The notes: a model not told the origin generated them from the letters alone. Counted from the first letter of the stretch, positions 9,059-17,779 are shown. The stretch: DNA of 64,000 nt from an uncultured Oscillospiraceae bacterium (GCA_910589395.1 CAJUTL010000012.1:1-64000); one strand, 5' to 3'. Numbers and translations are program-made.

Positions 9059-9118
9059 TATTTTAGAAAAAAGGAAGTTCCTTGGAAATTCTGTACACGA
9101 ATCTATTGGTACAAGATT

Positions 9119-10111
9119 TTATTCCTCCCAGGGAATAAAACCGTCCTCTCCGTCCGGGTAGAAAGGATACCGGGAGATATATTCGGAATCCCAGGCGAGC
9201 TCCTCCAGCTCGTAGTAAGAGATCTGGCGGGTCCAGGAGATCAGGCAGTCCTCGTAATTTTCATTGACCTCCGCAACGGTAACGCCGTCTTCCGATTTTT
9301 CCACCACAGTCATGGAATGCTCATACTCGTGAAGCCGGATATGGTCCCCGACCCGCAAAAGGTCGATATCGTAAAACACATGCAGAGAAGCGTCTCTTCC
9401 GAAAAGCTGGTCGCTGAGCAGGCTGGCAAAGCCCAGACACTGGCACAATGTGTTGTTGTAAAAAAGCTCTTCCGTTTTTCCATTGTAAAAATTGCAGTAC
9501 AGCTCCCCGTAAACGCTGTGCTCGCAGGGGGTGTCGGAAATCAGGAAGGGCGTTTCCTCGCCGTAGGGAATATCCTGCCACATGTGATTCCAGTATTTCC
9601 CCTCCGGCAGCCGTTCCCGAAGCTCCGCAAGCTTTCGCTCCGAGGTTTCCTGAAACAGGTTTTTTGAGGAGGCGGTACCGTCTTCATGGATCCGGTACAG
9701 AGCTTCCGCATATAGATATCCGGTGCTGCCGTTTTCCAGTGTGCAAGAGCACCAGAGCGGATCCTTGGTTTCCGAAAAAGAGATCAGGATTCCGGGCTCT
9801 AAATAGGAAAAAGGCTCTTCCGGGGAAGGCTTGGCGTAAAAGGAAGCACCGTTTCTAAGGGAAGCCACGGGAAGAGACGGTGTGGCGGCGGACTCCGCCG
9901 CGCTTTCTTCCGTGGGAACAAGGCTCGGCGTGCTCTTTACGGCGGAGGAGGCAGCACTTTCGATATTGCTGGAAACCTGGCTTTCGGTGTTTCCTGAGGA
10001 GGACATTTTTGAGGCTTCTTCCGTGCCGCAGCCGGAAAGAGATAGAAGCAGGAAAGATAAAAGCAGGCACAGGGCCGGAAAAAGTAGGTTCAGTTTTTTG
10101 AATAGAGACAA
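9119..10111 (-). CDS. Lipoprotein with SH3-like and papain-fold-like domains
   Basis: A 330-residue lipoprotein counted from the TTG at 10111. The signal peptide has a lipobox, LSLSGC, with the lipid Cys at residue 28. A Ser/Glu-rich linker follows, then an SH3b-like segment (SLRNGASFYAKPS to TGYLYAEALYRI). The C-terminal half contains CQCLGFASLLS, an EHSMTVV patch and VAEVNENYE, in the Cys-His-Asn order of CHAP/NlpC-type papain-fold enzymes. The frame is open to 10192, but the promoter lies inside that extension, so the later start is right. A wall-associated hydrolase is possible; activity is unproven. Confidence 0.65.
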   Translation of the reverse strand: MSLFKKLNLLFPALCLLLSFLLLSLSGCGTEEASKMSSSGNTESQVSSNIESAASSAVKSTPSLVPTEESAAESAATPSLPVASLRNGASFYAKPSPEEPFSYLEPGILISFSETKDPLWCSCTLENGSTGYLYAEALYRIHEDGTASSKNLFQETSERKLAELRERLPEGKYWNHMWQDIPYGEETPFLISDTPCEHSVYGELYCNFYNGKTEELFYNNTLCQCLGFASLLSDQLFGRDASLHVFYDIDLLRVGDHIRLHEYEHSMTVVEKSEDGVTVAEVNENYEDCLISWTRQISYYELEELAWDSEYISRYPFYPDGEDGFIPWEE

Positions 10112-10162
10112 GGCGATCTCTCCCTCTATGGACTGAGACTTGCAAAAATTGATAGTTACCTT

Positions 10163-10192
10163 ACTATAACGCTTTGCCGGTGCCGATGTCAA
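10163..10192 (-). promoter_or_regulatory. Sigma-A promoter of the lipoprotein gene
   Basis: TTGACA (10187-10192) and TATAGT (10163-10168) on the minus strand with an 18-base spacer. Its position fixes the gene start downstream of about 10156. Confidence 0.7.
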
Positions 10193-10222
10193 CCGATTTC
10201 AACAAATCAACGCCTTTTTTGC

Positions 10223-10251
10223 TTGATTTCCCACTGCAGGTACCTTATAAT
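10223..10251 (+). promoter_or_regulatory. Sigma-A promoter of the RNase H gene
   Basis: TTGATT (10223-10228) and TATAAT (10246-10251) with a 17-base spacer, about 40 bases before the start codon. It is divergent from the lipoprotein promoter, 30 bases away. Confidence 0.7.
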
Positions 10252-10298
10252 ACGAAGCATATACCGAAAAGCTGAAAGCGGGGAATAGAGAAAACGGT

Positions 10299-10940
10299 AT
10301 GGCAAAAAAATATTACGCGGTAAAAAACGGAAAAGACGGACTCAGTGGCGTGTACCTGACCTGGGAGGATTGCAAAGCGCAGGTAGTGGGTGTTTCCGGG
10401 GCGCGTTACAAGGGCTTTTCCACTTTGGAAGAAGCAGAGGCGTTTCTCAGGGAAGAGACTTCCTTGAAGCATAAGAAAAAACCGGCTGCTGAGAAGGAGG
10501 AGAATGCGCTGCCTCCTTACCGGGAAGGGGTGGCCACAGCCTATGTAGATGGCAGCTACTTGGCAGCCACAAAGGAATTTTCCTGCGGCGCCGTGCTTTT
10601 TTACGAACAACAGCGGGAAGATTTTTCCCGGAAATACAACAGGGCAGACCTGGCCGAAATGCACAATGTGGCAGGGGAGATCATGGGGGCCGTCACGGTG
10701 ATCCGCCGCTGTTTGGAACTGGGGCTCCCGGCACTAGAGATCTTTCACGATTATGAAGGTGTGGCAAAATGGGCTACCGGAGAATGGAAGGCTAATAAGC
10801 CCGGTACCCAAGCCTATGCCGCCTTTTGCCAGAAAGCCCGGCAGCGGATCAGGCTCAGCTTTGTCAAGGTGAAGGGCCATTCCGGCGACCGCTGGAATGA
10901 GGAAGCGGATAAACTGGCAAAGGCGGCGCTGGGAATTTAG
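10299..10940 (+). CDS. rnhA: Ribonuclease HI with viroplasmin-like N domain
   Basis: A 213-residue RNase H1, the enzyme that cuts RNA in RNA-DNA hybrids. The N-terminal 50 residues (MAKKYYAVKNGKDG...GFSTLEEAEAFL) are the caulimovirus viroplasmin-type hybrid-binding domain found in eukaryotic and many clostridial RNases H1. The catalytic domain shows the acidic residues in order: AYVDGSY, MHNVAGEIMGAV, IFHDYEGV and DRWNEEADKLAK. Length fits the family. It has its own promoter and a terminator-like hairpin downstream. Confidence 0.9.
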   Translation: MAKKYYAVKNGKDGLSGVYLTWEDCKAQVVGVSGARYKGFSTLEEAEAFLREETSLKHKKKPAAEKEENALPPYREGVATAYVDGSYLAATKEFSCGAVLFYEQQREDFSRKYNRADLAEMHNVAGEIMGAVTVIRRCLELGLPALEIFHDYEGVAKWATGEWKANKPGTQAYAAFCQKARQRIRLSFVKVKGHSGDRWNEEADKLAKAALGI

Positions 10941-10971
10941 TAGTTAGTCGTTAGAAATTAGTTGTTAGAAA
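10939..10971. repeat. TAG-rich dispersed repeat
   Basis: A string built from TAGTTGTTAG / TAGTCGTTAG units begins at the RNase H stop codon. The same string occurs near 69, 21391 and 26510, each time next to other intergenic repeats. Confidence 0.55.
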
Positions 10972-10993
10972 GTGCTTTTTGCTGTGTATAGAA

Positions 10994-11028
10994 AAAACCG
11001 CTTGGGCTGTTCCTGCCCAAGCGGTTTT
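10994..11028. terminator. Bidirectional terminator-like hairpin
   Basis: AAAACCGCTTGGGC (10994-11007) pairs with GCCCAAGCGGTTTT (11015-11028). The stem is framed by A and T runs on both sides and would end the RNase H transcript. Confidence 0.7.
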
Positions 11029-11120
11029 CAGACTGTCGGTAAACCCTCCAGGTATAAGGAACGGAAGGGGGAAGAGTGTGAGAGGGGACCATCAGGGTCC
11101 CTCTCTCGCGTTTCAATTAG

Positions 11121-11159
11121 AATCTATTTGGAAAAATCATGGATTTTTCCAAATAGATT
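11121..11159. repeat. Perfect 18-bp inverted repeat
   Basis: Arms at 11121-11138 and 11142-11159 are exact reverse complements around a 3-base ATG loop; the first arm starts AATCTATTTGG. It is AT-rich, unlike the flanking terminators. It could be an operator, an insertion remnant or a second terminator. Confidence 0.65.
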
Positions 11160-11190
11160 TTGAGCGGGGCGAAAAGAATTTTAGACACGC

Positions 11191-11230
11191 GCAAAACCGC
11201 TTGGGCAGGAGCAGCCCAGGCGGTTTTGCA
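11191..11230 (-). terminator. Terminator of the PatB/MalY gene
   Basis: GCAAAACCGC...TGGGC (11191-11206) pairs with GCCC...GCGGTTTTGC (11213-11230). It sits just behind the minus-strand stop codon and resembles the hairpin at 10994-11028. Confidence 0.65.
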
Positions 11231-11243
11231 GTATGTAGAAAAA

Positions 11244-12413
11244 TCAGCCTTCCTTTATCGCTTTTTCCAGGCGCCCCAGGGCGGCCTTCAAGACCCACTG
11301 GGGACAGGCGATGTTGATGCGCTCGAAGCCCGCGCCTTCCTCGCCGAACATATAGCCCTCGTCCAGGAACAGCTCGGCCTTCTGTACCATCAAATTTTCC
11401 AGCTCTTCCTTTGTTTTGCCTAAAGCGGTGCAGTCCAGCCACATGAGGTAAGTGCCCTGTAAGTCGATGACCTTGATCTGCGGCAGGTGCTCTTCGAGAA
11501 AAGCTTTGGCAAACTGGTAATTGCTCCAGATGGTGGAAAGACATTCCGTCAGCCAGGGCCTGCACTGGGTATAGGCGATGCGGCAGGCCTCAAAGCCCAG
11601 CGCGCCGGGGCCGGAGTGCCCCTGGATCTCCTGGAATTTCTCCCGGTCCTCTTTTTTCGGAATGATAATATTTGAGGTCTGCATAGCGGCCAGGTTAAAG
11701 GTCTTGCTGGGAGCGGTGCAGACGATCACCTCATCGCCGAAATCCCCAGCCTGGGAAAATACGGTGTGAGTGTGGCCGGGCATGATCAGGTCGGAATGAA
11801 TCTCATCACTGACGATCTTTATGCCGTACTTCAGGCAGATCTCACCTACCTGCTTCAATTCTTCCTTTGTCCACACGCGCCCAACTGGATTATGGGGGCT
11901 GCAGAAAATCAGCATTTTACTGTCCGGTTCCGCGGCAATTTTTTCCAGCAGCTCAAAATCGATGGTATAAGCATGATTTTCATAGCGTAAAGGGCAACGC
12001 TTGATCCGGCAGTTGTGGTTTTCCGCCGCCATGTAGAAGGGATAGTACACAGGGGGCATAACGATCACGCCGTCACCGGGTTCGCAAAAGGCTTTTACCA
12101 GCGTAAACAGGGCGGGAACCACACCCAGGGTACAAACGATGTGCTCCGGGTCGATCTTCCAGCCGTGCTCCTGCTTCATCCAAGCGCATACGGCGTCATA
12201 ATACTTCCCGGTAGGCCCGGTATAGCCGAGAATATGGGTATCCATATACTCCTTCAGGCCTTCCTTGATCTCCGGTGCGTTCTTAAATTCCATATCCGCC
12301 ACGGAAAAGGGAACGATCCCGGGAGAAAGATCAGGCTTTTTCTCCTTCATGCCATCCCATTTACCGGAGCCGGAATCTGTACGGTCAACAAGGGTTTCAA
12401 AATCATACTTCAT
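11244..12413 (-). CDS. patB: PatB/MalY-type pyridoxal-phosphate C-S lyase
   Basis: A 389-residue fold-type I PLP enzyme of the MalY/PatB group, which cleaves cystathionine or cysteine to pyruvate, ammonia and thiol. Visible marks are the start KYDFETLVDRTDSGSGKWDGM, the substrate loop GYTGPTGKYYDAVCAWM, CSPHNPVGRVWTKEEL, VSDEIHSDLIMPGH and the Schiff-base lysine in APSKTFNLAAMQTSNI. Aminotransferase activity is an alternative, but the N-terminal tag favours the lyase group. An AGGAGG ribosome site precedes the ATG. It is a single-gene unit with its own promoter. Confidence 0.87.
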   Translation of the reverse strand: MKYDFETLVDRTDSGSGKWDGMKEKKPDLSPGIVPFSVADMEFKNAPEIKEGLKEYMDTHILGYTGPTGKYYDAVCAWMKQEHGWKIDPEHIVCTLGVVPALFTLVKAFCEPGDGVIVMPPVYYPFYMAAENHNCRIKRCPLRYENHAYTIDFELLEKIAAEPDSKMLIFCSPHNPVGRVWTKEELKQVGEICLKYGIKIVSDEIHSDLIMPGHTHTVFSQAGDFGDEVIVCTAPSKTFNLAAMQTSNIIIPKKEDREKFQEIQGHSGPGALGFEACRIAYTQCRPWLTECLSTIWSNYQFAKAFLEEHLPQIKVIDLQGTYLMWLDCTALGKTKEELENLMVQKAELFLDEGYMFGEEGAGFERINIACPQWVLKAALGRLEKAIKEG

Positions 12414-12469
12414 GATCGGTGCCTCCTGAATATTAGATTCTGCGTTTGCTTTTTGCTTTTTCCAACAAA

Positions 12470-12498
12470 ATAATAGATTCTTTTCCTGCTCCTGTCAA
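12470..12498 (-). promoter_or_regulatory. Sigma-A promoter of the PatB/MalY gene
   Basis: TTGACA (12493-12498) and TATTAT (12470-12475) on the minus strand with a 17-base spacer, about 57 bases before the start codon. The rest of the gap to 12704 holds a GC-rich stretch with no gene that I can support. Confidence 0.75.
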
Positions 12499-12704
12499 CA
12501 GAAAAGCACAAATAGTTCGGCGCTGTTATGATACAGGCCTGCACATCAGGGTGGAAAGCCGCGCGCGGGTTTTTGTCACCGGCAGGCCGTCCACGCGCAT
12601 TCCCTCTATCAAACGGCTTTCCGGCGTGGGAGATAGGGAAAATTCCGGCGAATCGCGAGCGCTTACGCTCCAGCCGCTATTCTTGGCATCTCCTTGTTAA
12701 AAAA

Positions 12705-13370
12705 TTATTTCTTAGAAGAAGCCTTCTTTGTGCCGTCGGCATTGATCCCTGCCTTTTTGCAGAATTCCTTCATGCAGCAGTTCTCACACAGGGCCTTTCT
12801 GGCGGTGCAGACCGCCCGCCCGTGCAGCACCAGCCGGTGGCAGAAATCGTTGGATTCCTCCGGCGGCAGCACCGCCCTGAGATCGTCCTCCACCTTGACG
12901 GGAACGGTGTTTGGGGTCAGCCCCAGCCTGCCCGCGATGCGAATGCAGTGGGTGTCCGTGACCACGGCGGGCTTTCCGTAAATGTCGCCTACCACCAGGT
13001 TGGCGGTTTTCCTGCCCACGCCGGGAAGCCGGGTTAGCTCCTCAATGGTGTCCGGCACCTTCCCGTCAAACTCGTCCCGGATCATTTTGCAGGCGGCCAA
13101 AATATCCTTGGATTTGATTTTATAAAACCCGCAGGAACGAATGAGCTCACCGATCTCTTCCTCGGTTCCTTCGCAAAAAGCCTCCAGCGTGGGAAAACGT
13201 GCGAAAAGCGCGGGAGTCACCAGGTTTACTCTGGCGTCCGTGCATTGGGCGGAAAGCCGGGTAGAGATCAAAAGCTGCAAGGGATCCCGGTATTCCAGCG
13301 AGCATATGGCGTCGGGATATTCCCGTTTCAGCGCCTCTACCGCCAAAAAGGCCAGTTCTTTTTTTGTCAT
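12705..13370 (-). CDS. nth: Endonuclease III
   Basis: A 221-residue base-excision-repair glycosylase/AP lyase that removes oxidised pyrimidines. The helix-hairpin-helix LPGVGRKTANLV, the catalytic Lys and the Asp in VTDTHCIRIA are present. The C-terminal [4Fe-4S] loop is C-x6-C-x2-C-x5-C (CTARKALCENCCMKEFC; an extra Cys lies next to the third ligand). Length is standard. It is followed by Lys-rich residues. It is a monocistronic unit divergent from glyA. Confidence 0.92.
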   Translation of the reverse strand: MTKKELAFLAVEALKREYPDAICSLEYRDPLQLLISTRLSAQCTDARVNLVTPALFARFPTLEAFCEGTEEEIGELIRSCGFYKIKSKDILAACKMIRDEFDGKVPDTIEELTRLPGVGRKTANLVVGDIYGKPAVVTDTHCIRIAGRLGLTPNTVPVKVEDDLRAVLPPEESNDFCHRLVLHGRAVCTARKALCENCCMKEFCKKAGINADGTKKASSKK

Positions 13371-13452
13371 AGAATATCCTTCCTTTTTCCCTGTATTGAC
13401 ACTATTCTACACCCCGCCGGAAAAAAAGAAAAGAGTATTTTTCCCTTTTCTG

Positions 13453-13481
13453 TTGTCAGGGCGAGAATTTTCGGGTATAAT
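13453..13481 (+). promoter_or_regulatory. Sigma-A promoter of glyA
   Basis: TTGTCA (13453-13458) and TATAAT (13476-13481) with a 17-base spacer. The leader of about 85 bases holds a short GC-rich hairpin but no riboswitch that I recognise. Confidence 0.75.
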
Positions 13482-13571
13482 AAATTTCTAGTTGTAGTAG
13501 GTGAAGAAGAAAAGACATACAATATGTAAGATGCGGCGCGAAGCCGTGCCCGCAGGGAAAGGATGAGCGGT

Positions 13572-14828
13572 ATGTTTCAGGATTTGATGGATTCCATCGG
13601 GTTTGTCACGGAAAAAGATCGGGCGGTGGGGGAAGCCATGGGCCAGGAGCTGGCCCGCCAGCGCAGAAATTTGGAGTTGATCGCCTCGGAGAATATCGTT
13701 TCTCCTGCGGTGATGGCCGCAATGGGCAGCGTGCTGACCAATAAATACGCCGAGGGCTATCCCGGAAAGCGGTATTACGGCGGCTGCCAGTGTGTGGATC
13801 TGGTAGAAGAGCTGGCCAGAGAACGCGCCTGCCGGCTGTTCGGCGCGGAGCATGCCAATGTACAACCTCATTCCGGGGCTCAGGCCAATCTGGCGGTCTA
13901 TTTTGCGCTGCTGCAGCCCGGCGATACGGTGCTGGGTATGAATCTGGCGGAGGGGGGCCATCTGACTCACGGTTCTCCCGTCAATATGTCCGGGGCGCTC
14001 TATCGCTTTGTTCCCTATGGAGTGGACGCCGAAACCGGGCGGATCGACTATGAAAAGCTCATGGCCCAGGCTATGGCGGAAAAGCCGAAGCTGATCGTGG
14101 CAGGAGCCAGCGCTTACCCCAGGGCCATCGATTTTCAGAAGTTCCGTGAGATCTGCGATGCCTGCGGCGCGTATCTCATGGTGGATATGGCCCATATTGC
14201 CGGGCTGGTGGCGGCGGGCTGTCATCAGAATCCCGTGCCCTATGCCGATGTGGTGACCACCACCACTCACAAGACCCTCAGAGGCCCCCGGGGCGGCTTG
14301 ATCCTTTGCCGGGAGCAGTACGCGAAGCAGATCGACAAGGCCATTTTCCCCGGCACCCAGGGCGGTCCTCTGATGCACGTGATCGCCGGAAAAGCCGTGT
14401 GCCTGGGCGAAGCGCTGCAGCCGGAATTCAAGGCCTATGGGCAGCAGGTGGTAAAGAACGCCGCCGCGCTGGCGGAGGGCCTGTTGAAGCGCGGTGCGCG
14501 CCTGGTTTCCGGCGGTACGGATAACCATCTGATGCTCATCGACCTTTCCGAGAGTGAGCTGACCGGCAAGGAGCTGGAGCGCCGGTTGGACGAGGTATAT
14601 ATCACCGCCAACAAGAATACGGTTCCCGGCGAGAAGCGCAGTCCCTTTACCACCAGCGGCGTTCGGCTGGGTACGCCCGCCGTTACCACCAGGGGCTTAA
14701 AGGAAGCGGATATGGACGAGATCGCCGCCTGCATCGCCCTTGCCATGGAAGAGAATTTTGAAGCCAATGTGCCGCAGCTGCGGGGCAGGGTAGAGGCCAT
14801 CTGCGGCAAATACCCGCTGTATCAGTAA
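13572..14828 (+). CDS. glyA: Serine hydroxymethyltransferase
   Basis: A 418-residue PLP enzyme interconverting serine and glycine with tetrahydrofolate. Visible are ELIASENIVS, the NKYAEGYPGKRYYGGC loop, the PHSGAQAN motif, and the PLP lysine in VVTTTTHKTLRGPRGG. An upstream ATG at 13563 lies against the GGGAAAGG ribosome site and is too close; the ATG at 13572 is well spaced. Together with serA and serC elsewhere in this window it completes serine-to-glycine and one-carbon supply. It starts a run of plus-strand genes with rarA. Confidence 0.95.
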   Translation: MFQDLMDSIGFVTEKDRAVGEAMGQELARQRRNLELIASENIVSPAVMAAMGSVLTNKYAEGYPGKRYYGGCQCVDLVEELARERACRLFGAEHANVQPHSGAQANLAVYFALLQPGDTVLGMNLAEGGHLTHGSPVNMSGALYRFVPYGVDAETGRIDYEKLMAQAMAEKPKLIVAGASAYPRAIDFQKFREICDACGAYLMVDMAHIAGLVAAGCHQNPVPYADVVTTTTHKTLRGPRGGLILCREQYAKQIDKAIFPGTQGGPLMHVIAGKAVCLGEALQPEFKAYGQQVVKNAAALAEGLLKRGARLVSGGTDNHLMLIDLSESELTGKELERRLDEVYITANKNTVPGEKRSPFTTSGVRLGTPAVTTRGLKEADMDEIAACIALAMEENFEANVPQLRGRVEAICGKYPLYQ

Positions 14829-14839
14829 GCGGAAGATCA

Positions 14840-15049
14840 ATGAACAGAGAAAAGGCCTTTGAGGAAATGTTTGCCTTTATCCTGAAAAGGCAGGCGGAAA
14901 CGACCGGGCAAATGGAGCGCCTGAAGCGGGAGAATAAAACAAAATCAGCAACCTACCGGTTGCTGATGGAAAATAAAATGCTGTATCAGGAGATGCTCTC
15001 GTTGTATGGGCTTTTCGGCCTGCTGGAGGAAGCTAAACCAGAAGGCTGA
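14840..15049 (+). CDS. Small helical protein of unknown function
   Basis: A 69-residue, charged, probably all-helical protein. Residues 1-40 (EKAFEEMFAFILKRQ through MERLKRENKTKSA) have coiled-coil spacing, and the C-terminal half is more hydrophobic (MLYQEMLSLYGLFGLLEE). I do not recognise a family. It starts 11 bases after glyA with GCGGAAG upstream and ends 43 bases before rarA, so it is probably co-transcribed with both. Confidence 0.6.
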   Translation: MNREKAFEEMFAFILKRQAETTGQMERLKRENKTKSATYRLLMENKMLYQEMLSLYGLFGLLEEAKPEG

Positions 15050-15092
15050 TGAGAACTCAAATGCTTTGACTATTTTGGAAGGGTGATTTTTC

Positions 15093-16358
15093 ATGCCTGC
15101 GCCTCTTGCGGACAGGATCCGTCCGGCTTCTCTGGACGATGTGGTGGGTCAGAAGCACATACTCGGCCCCGGCAGAGCTTTGCGAAAGATCATCGAATCC
15201 GGTCAGGTCCCCAACATGGTGTTTTACGGCCCCTCCGGGGTGGGGAAAACCACGGTGGCTTCCATCATCGCCAAAAATACGGACATGCTTCTGGTAAAGC
15301 TCAACGGTACCACGGCCTCCACGGCGGATATCAAGGAAGCGGTTGCCCGAATCGGCACCTTTGAAAGCATGAATGGGATCCTGCTGTACCTTGACGAGAT
15401 CCAATACTTCAATAAAAAGCAGCAGCAGACCCTACTGGAATTCATTGAAAACGGCAGTATCACTCTGATCGCCTCCACCACGGAAAACCCTTATTTTTAC
15501 GTTTATAACGCCATTTTAAGCCGCTCTACCGTGTTTGAATTCAAGCCCGTGGAGCGGGAAGAGGTCGAAAAGGCTGTAGAGAGGGCGTTTTCGCTGATTT
15601 CCAAAGAGCAGGAGCGGGAGCTTTTGCTGGAAGACGGGGTGTGCAAGCATATTTCCTTTGCCTGCGGTGGCGATGTGCGCAAGGCCATGAACGCGGCGGA
15701 GCTTTGTACCCTTGCCTGCGATACGGGGGAAGCGGAAATTTCCGTTACTCTGGAAAGCGCCAGAGAGCTTACCCAGAAAAGCGCCCTTCGGTACGATAAG
15801 GGCGGGGACGAGCATTACGATATTTTATCGGCCTTTCAGAAATCCATGCGGGGCTCAGACCCGGACGCGGCCCTGCATTATCTCGCGAGGCTTCTGGAGG
15901 CCGGGGATCTGCCCTCTGCCTGCCGCCGCCTGATGGTTTGCGCCTGTGAGGACGTGGGCCTTGCCTGGCCGCAGATCATTCCCGTTGTAAAAGCCGCTGT
16001 GGACGCCGCCATGATGGTGGGGCTGCCGGAGGCCGGGATCCCGCTGGGAGACGCGGTGATCCTGGTAAGCACCGCACCGAAATCCAATTCCGGCGCGGAA
16101 GCCATTGGCAAGGCCATGGCCGATGTGCAGGCGGGCAAAATAGGCCCGATTCCCCGCACCCTGCAAAATAAGCACTACGACAGCGCCGAGGTGGAGCAGA
16201 AGGGGCAGTTTTACCAGTACCCCCATGTGTTTCCCAACCATTGGCTGCCACAGCAGTATTTGCCGGATATTTTGCTGGGTACTTCCTATTACAAGTACGG
16301 CGATAATAAGAATGAGCAGAGCTTTCAGACGTATTGGGAAAAAATAAAAAAGCCGTAA
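15093..16358 (+). CDS. rarA: Replication-associated recombination protein RarA (MgsA)
   Basis: A 421-residue AAA+ ATPase of the clamp-loader family that acts at stalled forks with SSB. The N terminus (LADRIRPASLDDVVGQKHILG), Walker A GPSGVGKTT, sensor STTENPYFYV, and the C-terminal tetramerisation segment (YLPDILLGTSYYKYGDN) are all typical. The Walker B is LYLDEIQYF. The conserved VVGQ box is intact. Length is normal. It is last in the glyA run; no clear terminator is visible after it. Confidence 0.93.
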   Translation: MPAPLADRIRPASLDDVVGQKHILGPGRALRKIIESGQVPNMVFYGPSGVGKTTVASIIAKNTDMLLVKLNGTTASTADIKEAVARIGTFESMNGILLYLDEIQYFNKKQQQTLLEFIENGSITLIASTTENPYFYVYNAILSRSTVFEFKPVEREEVEKAVERAFSLISKEQERELLLEDGVCKHISFACGGDVRKAMNAAELCTLACDTGEAEISVTLESARELTQKSALRYDKGGDEHYDILSAFQKSMRGSDPDAALHYLARLLEAGDLPSACRRLMVCACEDVGLAWPQIIPVVKAAVDAAMMVGLPEAGIPLGDAVILVSTAPKSNSGAEAIGKAMADVQAGKIGPIPRTLQNKHYDSAEVEQKGQFYQYPHVFPNHWLPQQYLPDILLGTSYYKYGDNKNEQSFQTYWEKIKKP

Positions 16359-16523
16359 AAAAGAATAAACAGGGCAAAAAGCTTGTATGATAGTTAGAGC
16401 TCGTATTTGCGTTCCAAGAGTACCCAGGAGCGTTCCAAAGTAATGTGATATTGAAAAACACGGCAAAAGGGCAGCGCTTCCTTGGAAAAGCAGCTTTTTA
16501 TCCCGGAAAGGAAAGTGGTCAAA

Positions 16524-17195
16524 ATGAAATCCTCAGTTCTCAGAAATCTTCCGCACAGCCTGTGTGCTTTAGGCGTGAAGGACGGCAAAAGGCAAAACGC
16601 CTGTATCGTCAATTCCGTGATGCAGGTCTCCAAGGCCACCTCCTCCGTGGCGCCATTTGTGGCGGTCAGCCTGAATAAGGCAAACTACAGCGCCGAATGC
16701 ATTGAGAAAAACGGCATCTTTACTATTTCTGTGCTTTCCGAGAATACGCCTGCCACGGTGATCGGGGCGCTGGGATATGTTTCGGGAAAGAAAGCGGATA
16801 AGCTGGAAAATATCCGGCACAAGGTACTGGCGGAGGGTGTGCCGGTCATCAAGGAAAATACCTGCTGCTGGTTTTTGTGCCAGGTAAAGGAAAAGCTGGA
16901 AATCGCCGAGCAAAGGCTTTACATCGCCGAAATTATCGCGGGAAGCGATGAGGCGGCGGGTACGCCGATGAGCTATGGGTACTATGTAGAGCAGCTGGGA
17001 GGGGCCGCCCCTCTGAGATCGCCTACATATCTGCCGCCGGAGAGCACCTTCGACAAAAGCAGCGGAGAAAGCTTTGTCTGCTCGGTGTGCGGATATGTGT
17101 ACAGCGACCCCCATTACGGCTTTGAAGAATTGCCGGAAGACTGGGTATGCCCCATCTGTAAAATGCCGAAAAAGGCGTTTGTGAGAAAAAAATAA
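16524..17195 (+). CDS. Flavin reductase-rubredoxin fusion (high-molecular-weight rubredoxin type)
   Basis: A 223-residue fusion. Residues 1-150 are a flavin-reductase-like FMN-binding domain (NACIVNSVMQVSKATSSVAP, FTISVLSEN). Residues 175-220 are a rubredoxin with CSVCGYVY and CPICKMP, providing the Fe(Cys)4 site. In Moorella the same architecture (Hrb) passes electrons from NAD(P)H to the flavodiiron protein FprA. An FprA gene is present at 24318-25502, though not adjacent. ATG at 16524 is preferred over a TTG 14 codons upstream because AAGGAAAG precedes it. A role in O2 or NO detoxification is inferred. Confidence 0.85.
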   Translation: MKSSVLRNLPHSLCALGVKDGKRQNACIVNSVMQVSKATSSVAPFVAVSLNKANYSAECIEKNGIFTISVLSENTPATVIGALGYVSGKKADKLENIRHKVLAEGVPVIKENTCCWFLCQVKEKLEIAEQRLYIAEIIAGSDEAAGTPMSYGYYVEQLGGAAPLRSPTYLPPESTFDKSSGESFVCSVCGYVYSDPHYGFEELPEDWVCPICKMPKKAFVRKK

Positions 17196-17199
17196 AAGA

Positions 17200-17243
17200 A
17201 AGAGCCGCGGCACTATCCGAAAATGGAAAGCTCCGCGGCTCTT
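17200..17243. terminator. Bidirectional terminator between convergent genes
   Basis: AAGAGCCGCGG (17200-17210) pairs with CCGCGGCTCTT (17233-17243), with A and T runs outside the stem. It serves the rubredoxin fusion gene and the opposing DUF3892 gene. Confidence 0.8.
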
Positions 17244-17271
17244 TTGATCGTTTCCTGCTTATGAAAAATGG

Positions 17272-17586
17272 TTATCGCGTCACGTTCTCAGCGGAGGTGG
17301 AGGGGAGATCGCCTAAATTATTGCTCTCATCGCCGTCCGGCAGGGAGCGCAGGTATTCGCTGCCGTTCCGGCTGGCAATGGCCACCCCGCGGATCCCGCC
17401 CTGTTTTGCGAGAGACACGCCGTCCCGCTTGGAGAGCACGGTGCCGTCTGAAAGCTCATAACCGGAGATCTTTCCGTTTTTGCGCACCAGCCGGGCGATG
17501 CTTTTGGCGTCCTTGTTGGGAACGGGGTTCATAATGTTGATGTTTGCGGGTAAATTGCCGATCCTGCCGTTTGTTTCCTGGTTCAT
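17272..17586 (-). CDS. DUF3892 family protein
   Basis: A 104-residue protein matching the DUF3892 pattern: ISGYELSDGTVLSKRDGVSLAKQ without gaps, then GGIRGVAIA, EYLRSLPDGDESNNLGDLP at the C terminus. The function is unknown; members are small, soluble and common in Firmicutes. The ATG has AAAGGAAGG upstream. It stands alone between convergent and divergent neighbours. Confidence 0.75.
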   Translation of the reverse strand: MNQETNGRIGNLPANINIMNPVPNKDAKSIARLVRKNGKISGYELSDGTVLSKRDGVSLAKQGGIRGVAIASRNGSEYLRSLPDGDESNNLGDLPSTSAENVTR

Positions 17587-17750
17587 AGTGTTCCTTCCTT
17601 TCTGTTGCCATTCGTTTACGCATGGCGCGAAAATACAAAAATTACAATCCTATTTTTGTTCTTTTCCATCGCCATTATACGGCGGGGATAAGTGATTTTT
17701 CCTTTTCGATCGGCTGCGATTTTCAGCGCCGAAAACTGCAAAACTTGGGA

Positions 17751-17779
17751 TTGCTTTCTTTCGGGAAATAGGCTATAAT
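17751..17779 (+). promoter_or_regulatory. Sigma-A promoter of the transketolase operon
   Basis: TTGCTT (17751-17756) and TATAAT (17774-17779) with a 17-base spacer. Confidence 0.65.

Noticed and set aside
12500..12704. Coding gene in the gap before nth
   Set aside because: Frames there are short, without ribosome site or domain, and overlap nth in antisense.
13482..13571. Riboswitch before glyA
   Set aside because: The leader is short and shows none of the core motifs of the glycine, THF, SAM or ZTP classes that I can check by eye.
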